From contig CAYHEK010000085.1 of assembly GCA_964355545.1 (NCBI GenBank), positions 1 to 5,517 on the forward strand: DNA of 5,517 nt, read 5' to 3'. Positions 1-4,546 of the stretch are shown here, piece after piece. The DNA comes from JAPLGE01 sp964355545. GTDB lineage: Bacteria; Bipolaricaulota; Bipolaricaulia; UBA7950; UBA9294. The translations under genes and the position numbers were made by a program. The first letter of the stretch is position 1. Each line of letters begins with the position of its first letter. Under the pieces are notes generated by a model that worked only from the letters and a program-made list of their open reading frames with translations, searched no databases and was not told where the DNA came from.

Positions 1-2790
1 GTGAAGGACCGTGGACAGGTCATCGAGGAGCTGGAGATTCTGCTCCGAGGCACGGGGATCGCGGGGCCTCCCGCAGACTACAAGTCCCCGGAAAGCCGCT
101 TCTCGGACTATGGTCTACTCCTTCAAGGCAAGCCAGCCGCAGTCGTTGAGGCCAAGCGCACGTCGCGCGATGCCGAGCTCGGCCAGGAACAGGCTCTGCA
201 ATACGCTCAGCAGCTCAAGAGGCACCACGCCGTCGAACTCCCGTTCGTCTTCTACACGAACGGATTCAGGCACTTCTTCTGGGAGTCCGACTTCTACCCG
301 CCGGAGGAGATCGTTGGATTCCCAAGGCGGGATGACCTCGAATGGATGGCGCTCCGACGCCGACAGCGGAAGCCGCTCCCCGTCGAACTGATCAATCGCG
401 ACATCGCGGGCCGCGACTACCAGATCCAGGGGATCCGGACCATCCTCGAGCAAATCGAGGAGAAGCGCCGGAAGTTCCTACTGGTGATGGCAACGGGCAC
501 CGGCAAAACGCGCACGGCCGTGGCGCTCGTCGACGTCCTCCAGCGCGCCGGCTGGGCGAAGCGCGTTCTCTTCCTCGTGGATCGGATCCCGCTGCGCCAA
601 CAGGCGCTCGATGCGTTCAAGGACCACCTGCCATCCGAGCCTCGCTGGCCCGAGCGGGGCGATCGCGGCTTCCCTTCGGAGCGGCGGATCTACGTCGCGA
701 CGTACCCGACGATGCTCAACCTGATCCAGAACGGCACAACGCAGGAGACCTACATCTCGCCGTTCTTCTTTGACGTCGTCATTGCCGACGAGAGTCACCG
801 CAGCCTGTACAATATCTACAAGGCCGTTCTTGACTACTTCTCAGCGATCAAGGTCGGATTGACAGCGACCCCCACCGACTTCGTCGACCACGACACGTTC
901 GCGCTATTTGACTGTGCCGACGGAGACCCCACGTTCGCCTACTCGTTCGACGAGGCCACCGCCCACGTGCCTCCTTACCTCTGCAACTTCGAGGTGCTGA
1001 AGGTGCGATCGAAGTTCCAGCTCGAGGGCATCCATGGCGAAGCGCTCGATCCTGCGGAGCAGCGCCGGCTCATCGCTGAGGGCAAGGATCTCGAAGACAT
1101 CGACTTCGACGGCACCGAGCTCGAGCGTAAGGTGACGAACTCGGGGACGAATGGTCTGATCGTGCGCGAGCTCATGGAGGAGTCGATCAAGGATCCCTCG
1201 GGCACTCTGCCAGGCAAGACCATCCTGTTCGCCATCTCGATCGATCACGCCCGGCGCCTGCAGAAGCTGTTTGACGAGTTCTACCCAGAGCACAAGGGAC
1301 GTCTTGCGCGCGTGCTTGTCTCCGAAGACCCTCGCGTCCACGACAAGGGCGGCCTCCTCGACCAGTTCAAGCACCAGGACATGCCGAGGGTGGCGATCTC
1401 GGTCGACATGCTTGACACCGGCGTCGACATCCACGAAGTGGTGAACCTCGTGTTCGCCAAGCCCGTGTACTCGCGCGTCAAGTTCTGGCAGATGATCGGA
1501 CGCGGCACCCGCGTCCTGCTTGAGGACCCCACCAAACGGAAGCCGTGGTGCCCGGAGAAGGATCGCTTCCTGATCATCGACTGCTGGGGCAACTTCGCCT
1601 ACTTCGACATGCATCCGCAGGGACGCGATCCTCAGGCCATCGTCGCTGCCCCGGTGATGCTCTTCCGCGCGCGACTCAACAAGCTGGAAGCCGCTCTCGC
1701 CGTTGGGCAGCCCGCGGTGGCCGAAGCCGCCTGCGACGACCTCCAAAGCGACCTTGCGAAGCTTCCGGAGAGGAACCTCGTCGTGCAGCAGGCCTCCATG
1801 GAACTGGCTCGGGTGCGCGATGGCGAGTTCTGGCGACGCCTTGACGGCGACAAGGTCGCCTTCCTGCGGACAGCGATTGCGCCCGTCCTTCGCGCGCGAA
1901 CGGGGGACGATCTGAAGAGCCTGCGCTTCGAAATCGACGTCGTCGACTACGCGACGGCGCACCTGGCCGGCGAGCGCGACCGCCCTGACGCAATTCGCGA
2001 GAGCGTTTGCGCGCAGGTCGACGAGCTGCCGACGACCGTCAACGTCGTTGCGCGCGAACGAGGACTGATCGAGAGCGTTCTGGGACAGGAGTGGTGGATC
2101 GATCCCCCGGACGACACCCTGCGCGACATGGCCCGACGCCTGGCGCCTCTCATGCCCTACCGAACGCCCAAGACGACGGCCCTGATGAAGCTTGATCTCA
2201 AGGACCTCACGGTGATCAGGGAGAGGATCGAGCTCGGCGGCGACCTAGGCCGACTCAGTGTCGCCGCGTACCGCGAGCGCATTGAAGCCTTCGTCCGCGA
2301 CCTCGTCGACGAGAACCCGGTCCTTCAGAAAGTGCGCGACGGTGCCGAACTCATGCCGGACGAGATCCACGACTTGGCCGAGCTCCTGGAATCAAGCGAG
2401 CTATGCGTGACCGAGGCGCGGCTGCAGCAGGTCTACGACAACCGCACGGCCCACTTCCTCTCGCTTGTTCGCCATGTGTTGGGTCTGGAGCGCGTCGCGT
2501 CGTGGGAGGAGACCGTGACCGCCCGGTTCGACGTGTTCATCGCCGCGCACTCCGATCTCACGAGCCGCCAGATCCTTTTCCTGCAGACTCTGCGGACGTT
2601 CATTCTCCAGACGCGGCGCGTGGAGAAGCGTGATCTGGTCGACGAGCCGTTCACGCGAGTGCATCCGAGCGGCATTCAGGGGTTGTTCGGCGACGCCGAG
2701 ATCGAGGAGATCCTCGCGCTCTCCCGCGATCTGATCGGAGCCCTGGAACCGCCGGCAGTGAGCAGCGAGAATGCGCAATCGGGTCGATAA
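1..2790 (+). CDS. hsdR: Type I restriction enzyme subunit R (HsdR), probably 5'-partial
   Basis: This is the motor and nuclease subunit of a type I restriction enzyme; it translocates DNA using ATP and cuts unmethylated DNA in complex with HsdM and HsdS. Visible in the 929-residue reading: a PD-(D/E)xK nuclease core (D36, E50-A-K52, followed by Q64-x3-Y68); helicase motif I ATGTGKT at 164-170; DESH box 263-266; TAT 288-290; DTGVD 472-476; QMIGRGTR 497-504. The region after about residue 560, especially 700-910, fits the EcoEI-type HsdR C-terminal domain. The stop is TAA. GTG at base 1 is only the first codon available: the opening DRGQVIEEL resembles an internal stretch of related HsdR proteins that usually follows an ETR...DxxLxxAGW-like segment (recalled pattern, not computed), so the real start is probably some 20-30 codons upstream. 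No frameshift or lost motif is seen, so the subunit looks functional. Confidence 0.95.
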   Translation: MKDRGQVIEELEILLRGTGIAGPPADYKSPESRFSDYGLLLQGKPAAVVEAKRTSRDAELGQEQALQYAQQLKRHHAVELPFVFYTNGFRHFFWESDFYPPEEIVGFPRRDDLEWMALRRRQRKPLPVELINRDIAGRDYQIQGIRTILEQIEEKRRKFLLVMATGTGKTRTAVALVDVLQRAGWAKRVLFLVDRIPLRQQALDAFKDHLPSEPRWPERGDRGFPSERRIYVATYPTMLNLIQNGTTQETYISPFFFDVVIADESHRSLYNIYKAVLDYFSAIKVGLTATPTDFVDHDTFALFDCADGDPTFAYSFDEATAHVPPYLCNFEVLKVRSKFQLEGIHGEALDPAEQRRLIAEGKDLEDIDFDGTELERKVTNSGTNGLIVRELMEESIKDPSGTLPGKTILFAISIDHARRLQKLFDEFYPEHKGRLARVLVSEDPRVHDKGGLLDQFKHQDMPRVAISVDMLDTGVDIHEVVNLVFAKPVYSRVKFWQMIGRGTRVLLEDPTKRKPWCPEKDRFLIIDCWGNFAYFDMHPQGRDPQAIVAAPVMLFRARLNKLEAALAVGQPAVAEAACDDLQSDLAKLPERNLVVQQASMELARVRDGEFWRRLDGDKVAFLRTAIAPVLRARTGDDLKSLRFEIDVVDYATAHLAGERDRPDAIRESVCAQVDELPTTVNVVARERGLIESVLGQEWWIDPPDDTLRDMARRLAPLMPYRTPKTTALMKLDLKDLTVIRERIELGGDLGRLSVAAYRERIEAFVRDLVDENPVLQKVRDGAELMPDEIHDLAELLESSELCVTEARLQQVYDNRTAHFLSLVRHVLGLERVASWEETVTARFDVFIAAHSDLTSRQILFLQTLRTFILQTRRVEKRDLVDEPFTRVHPSGIQGLFGDAEIEEILALSRDLIGALEPPAVSSENAQSGR

Positions 2791-2806
2791 CGTGGTAACG
2801 CGCGCC

Positions 2807-2835
2807 TTGACATTGCGCGTTTATCGCGCTAGACT
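2807..2835 (+). promoter_or_regulatory. Sigma70-type promoter for fic and downstream genes
   Basis: A perfect -35 hexamer TTGACA (2807-2812) is followed, after exactly 17 bases, by TAGACT (2830-2835), which matches TATAAT at four of six positions including the first T, the A at position 2 and the final T. It lies in the 113-bp gap between hsdR and fic, reads toward fic, and predicts a transcript start near 2842. No terminator separates it from fic, the four-helix gene or hsdM, so it may serve all three. The assignment rests on sequence alone. Confidence 0.65.
2815..2829. promoter_or_regulatory. Candidate operator: inverted repeat in promoter spacer
   Basis: GCGCG (2815-2819) and CGCGC (2825-2829) form a perfect inverted repeat around TTTAT. 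It fills most of the 17-bp spacer and ends against the -10 hexamer, a position where a bound protein would block RNA polymerase. The motif ATTGCGC at 2812-2818 overlaps it and recurs nearby as GCGCAAT at 2773-2779 (end of hsdR) and inside the palindrome ATTGCGCAAT at 2879-2888. The binding protein is unknown; Fic with its winged-helix-like C-terminus is one guess. In GC-rich DNA short GC palindromes also arise by chance. Confidence 0.3.
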
Positions 2836-2878
2836 GATCCCACAATGAACGGCCGGCATTACCACATTCAGAGCGCGC

Positions 2879-2888
2879 ATTGCGCAAT
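2879..2888. promoter_or_regulatory. 10-bp perfect palindrome upstream of fic
   Basis: ATTGCGCAAT is its own reverse complement and lies just before the weak ribosome binding site of fic (GGGAAG, 2891-2896). Together with half-copies at 2773-2779 and 2812-2818 it could be one of a set of regulator binding sites across the fic promoter region. A TTG codon at 2880 inside it is an alternative fic start, which I consider less likely. Confidence 0.25.
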
Positions 2889-2903
2889 CCGGGAAGCGTC
2901 CTC

Positions 2904-3971
2904 ATGCAGTCAGTAGCGCACGCGTTCCTCGACCAGCTCAAGTTCACGGCGTCCCAGGCAAGCGTCCTGAAGACCCTGGGGGAGTACCGCGGGAAGCAGG
3001 AGTTGTACGCCTACCAGACACCGCAGATCCTCGACTCGCTCAAAGCGGCAGCCATGATCGAGTCGGTCGAGTCCTCGAACCGGCTGGAAGGGATCACGGC
3101 GGACCGTGCTCGCATCGAGGCGCTCGTGCTGAAGCCGACCAACCTTGCGAACCGGTCTGAAGAGGAGATCGCCGGCTATCGGGACGCGCTGGCGCTCATT
3201 CACGAGCAGGCCGAGCACATGCCGATCCATGTCAACACCATCCTGCAATGTCACACGATGGTGAATCGCTACGCGGCAAGGCCCGGCGGGCGCTGGAAAC
3301 CCGGAGACAACCTCATCATCGAGCGCTACGACAACGGCTCGGAGCGCGTGCGATTTCGCCCCGTCTCCGCCGCCTCGACGCCGGAGGCCATGGCGAAGCT
3401 CGTCGAGCGCTACGATGCGGCCATCCGCCAAGACCATCGAGAGCCCCTTGTCGTCGTCCCCCTCGCGGTGCTCGACTTCCTCTGCATCCATCCCTTCGAT
3501 GACGGAAACGGGCGCTGTTCGAGGCTGCTGACACTCCTCATGCTCTACCACGCCGGCTACCAGGTTGGCCGCTACATCAGCCTCGAGCGGGTCTTCGAGC
3601 AGTCGAAAGAGACCTACTACGAGACACTTGACCGGAGTTCCCAGGGCTGGCACGAGGGTAAGCACGATCCGTACCCGTGGCTGAACTACTTCTGGGGCGT
3701 CCTGATCGCCGCCTACAGAGAGTTCGAGGATCGCGTAGGGACGATCCAGAGCTCTCGCGGGTCAAAGACGGAATTGGTCAAGGCCGCCGTCGGCCGCAGG
3801 ATCGCTCCGTTTGCCATCTCCGACCTGGAACGGGACTGCCCCGGCGTGAGCCGCGAAATGGTCCGCGTTGTGCTCAACCAGCTCCGCGAGGCGGGGAAGC
3901 TCGAGCTGATAGGCAGTGGCCGGGGTGCGAAATGGATGAAGAAGCAGGGGCAAGTGGGGAGTGAGAAGTGA
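2904..3971 (+). CDS. Fic family protein, class II (putative AMP-transferase)
   Basis: Fic enzymes usually transfer AMP from ATP to a hydroxyl side chain of a target protein. With the ATG at 2904 the product has 355 residues. The complete Fic motif HPFDDGNGRCSR is at 196-207, including catalytic H196. An N-terminal inhibitory helix motif, S58-x3-E62-G63 (in SSNRLEGI), marks class II: such proteins carry their own brake and need no separate antitoxin. Residues about 120-160 (GGRWK...RVRFRP) fit the target-docking flap, and about 296-344 look like a winged-helix DNA-binding domain ending in GRGAKW. ATG 2904 is chosen because GGGAAG (2891-2896) lies 7 bases upstream; a TTG at 2880 would add eight residues but has no ribosome binding site. 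The last residues (about 347-355) are encoded by the left 7-bp repeat block and look non-native. The stop overlaps the next start (GTGA). The cellular target is unknown. Fic genes within RM loci are known from other genomes; a regulatory or defence role here is inference. Confidence 0.93.
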   Translation: MQSVAHAFLDQLKFTASQASVLKTLGEYRGKQELYAYQTPQILDSLKAAAMIESVESSNRLEGITADRARIEALVLKPTNLANRSEEEIAGYRDALALIHEQAEHMPIHVNTILQCHTMVNRYAARPGGRWKPGDNLIIERYDNGSERVRFRPVSAASTPEAMAKLVERYDAAIRQDHREPLVVVPLAVLDFLCIHPFDDGNGRCSRLLTLLMLYHAGYQVGRYISLERVFEQSKETYYETLDRSSQGWHEGKHDPYPWLNYFWGVLIAAYREFEDRVGTIQSSRGSKTELVKAAVGRRIAPFAISDLERDCPGVSREMVRVVLNQLREAGKLELIGSGRGAKWMKKQGQVGSEK

Positions 3972-3980
3972 GCAGTCAAG
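3946..3980 (+). repeat. Left 7-bp tandem repeat block
   Basis: Five consecutive 7-base units start at 3946: AGGGGCA, AGTGGGG (3953), AGTGAGA (3960), AGTGAGC (3967) and AGTCAAG (3974); the middle three are the closest to one another. The block spans the Fic C-terminal codons and TGA stop, and the start region of the four-helix gene. It also supplies that gene's ribosome binding site, GGGGAG at 3956-3961. Confidence 0.6.
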
Positions 3981-4372
3981 ACAGGCAGAAGCCTGACGTG
4001 GTGGCGAGCTACAGGGATCTTGTCGTCTGGCAGCGAGCGATGGAGCTTGTCTCAGCCGTCTACCGAGTCACCGCCGCGTTTCCCGAGGAGGAGCGTTTTG
4101 GCTTGACCACACAGCTGCGGCGATCCGCTGTGTCCATTCCGAGCAACATCGCTGAAGGGCAAGGGCGGACGACGACAAGGGAGTTCCATCGCTTCCTTGG
4201 TATCGCCCGCGGGTCGGTCAAGGAGCTTGAGACGCAGATGCTCATTGCCCTGGATCTCGGCTACGCTGGGGATGCGGGAGCACGCCGTTGCCTTGACCTT
4301 GCTGAAGAAGTCGGCCGCATGCTGCACGCCCTGCTCAAGGCGTTGGAGAGGAAGGAACAAGTTGGCAACTAG
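3968..4372 (+). CDS. Four-helix-bundle protein (23S rRNA intervening-sequence family)
   Basis: A 134-residue protein of the family first described from insertions in 23S rRNA genes and now annotated as four helix bundle protein. Family hallmarks are all visible: YRDLVVWQRAMELV (15-28), YRVTAAFPEEERFGLTTQLRRSAVSIPSNIAEGQGR (32-67) and an F-H-R-F-L-G-I-A-R-G-S-V-K-E-L-E-T-Q helix, followed by a final amphipathic helix rich in L, A and K. It is helical and soluble, with no membrane segment or signal peptide. The family's molecular role is not firmly known; relatives form pentameric rings and one branch (Avd) aids reverse transcriptases of diversity-generating retroelements, but no such partner is here. 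The GTG start at 3968 overlaps the fic stop by four bases (GTGA) and follows GGGGAG by 6 bases. GTG codons at 3998 or 4001, just before the conserved core, are alternatives. Its codon use suggests an origin separate from its neighbours. Confidence 0.9.
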   Translation: MSSQDRQKPDVVASYRDLVVWQRAMELVSAVYRVTAAFPEEERFGLTTQLRRSAVSIPSNIAEGQGRTTTREFHRFLGIARGSVKELETQMLIALDLGYAGDAGARRCLDLAEEVGRMLHALLKALERKEQVGN

Positions 4373-4376
4373 GAGG

Positions 4377-4418
4377 GAGTGTCCGATGGAGAGTGTCGAG
4401 TGGATCGTGGTGAATAGG
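4377..4418 (+). repeat. Degenerate 7-bp repeats downstream of four-helix gene
   Basis: Directly after the four-helix stop come six 7-base steps: GAGTGTC (4377), CGATGGA (4384), GAGTGTC (4391), GAGTGGA (4398), TCGTGGT (4405) and GAATAGG (4412). Two units are identical and a third differs by two bases; the rest are loose. They share the G-rich GAGTG core and orientation of the left block. An ATG at 4386 opens a frame through the repeats, which I do not regard as a gene. Confidence 0.4.
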
Positions 4419-4461
4419 CAAGTGCTTGGCGAAAGGCGCGCTGTCATTCGCGGGCGGATGC

Positions 4462-4506
4462 GTGGGCGGAGCAGCGACGGCCTTCTGCCAGCGCCCCGCT
4501 CCCCAC
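4462..4506 (+). other. Possible stem-loop before the hsdM leader
   Basis: GTGGGCGGAGC (4462-4472) can pair with GCTCCCCAC (4498-4506), giving nine base pairs with a two-base bulge and a 25-base loop. There is no T-run after it, so it does not look like an intrinsic terminator. It uses part of the right repeat block and may compete with pairing between that block and the hsdM ribosome binding site. The rest of the 174-bp gap 4373-4546 holds only the repeats listed separately and no convincing gene or promoter. Confidence 0.25.
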
Positions 4507-4531
4507 TGCGCACTCCGCACTCCTCACTCCG
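4497..4531 (-). repeat. Right 7-bp tandem repeat block, inverted
   Basis: Five 7-base units: CGCTCCC (4497), CACTGCG (4504), CACTCCG (4511), CACTCCT (4518) and CACTCCG (4525). Read on the minus strand these become the same G-rich GAGTG pattern as the left block, so the two blocks face each other around the four-helix gene. The block ends four bases before the ribosome binding site of hsdM. Confidence 0.6.
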
Positions 4532-4539
4532 ATCGGAGG
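4527..4539 (+). promoter_or_regulatory. hsdM ribosome binding site inside a palindrome
   Basis: GGAGG at 4535-4539 lies 7 bases before the ATG at 4547 and fixes the hsdM start. Its first four bases close a perfect 12-bp palindrome, CTCCGATCGGAG (4527-4538), whose left arm is the end of the right repeat block. In mRNA the CTCC can fold back on GGAG around a GATC loop, or other CACTCC units may pair instead, which would lower HsdM translation. The binding site is convincing; regulation through it is inferred. Confidence 0.7.
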
Positions 4540-4546
4540 CCGGTTC

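Larger units (their letters stand above)
3946..4531 (+). mobile_element. Candidate repeat-bounded cassette with four-helix-bundle gene
   Basis: A 586-bp segment between fic and hsdM is bounded by blocks of 7-bp repeats pointing in opposite directions. The left end GGAGTGAGAAGTGAGCAGT (3958-3976) matches the reverse complement of 4505-4530 at 17 of 19 positions once a single extra heptad on the right is skipped. It carries one gene, whose leucine codons (8 of 15 are CTT or TTG) differ sharply from hsdM (about 2 of 39). It encodes no transposase, so if mobile it would be moved in trans. I saw no clear target-site duplication. I recall four-helix-bundle genes in environmental genomes with similar flanking repeats, but could not check this. 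The alternative is slow decay of a simple-repeat region without mobility. Confidence 0.4.

Noticed and set aside
904..1962. Long open frame of 352 codons on the minus strand within hsdR
   Set aside because: It is opposite a gene with all helicase motifs intact, has no recognisable domain and is explained by GC-rich codons leaving few stops in the opposite frame.
2791..2880. Intrinsic terminator after hsdR
   Set aside because: The GC-rich inverted repeat at 2815-2829 is not followed by a T-run and lies inside a promoter spacer.
2910..3665. 251-codon minus-strand frame opposite fic
   Set aside because: It covers the Fic catalytic motif in antisense, resembles no family and has the biased composition of a shadow frame.
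3968..4372. Intervening sequence of a 23S rRNA gene, or Avd of a diversity-generating retroelement
   Set aside because: No rRNA sequence flanks the gene, and no reverse transcriptase, template repeat or variable repeat is visible; only the protein family is shared.
3946..4531. CRISPR array
   Set aside because: The repeats are contiguous 7-mers without spacers of uniform length, and there are no cas genes in the window.
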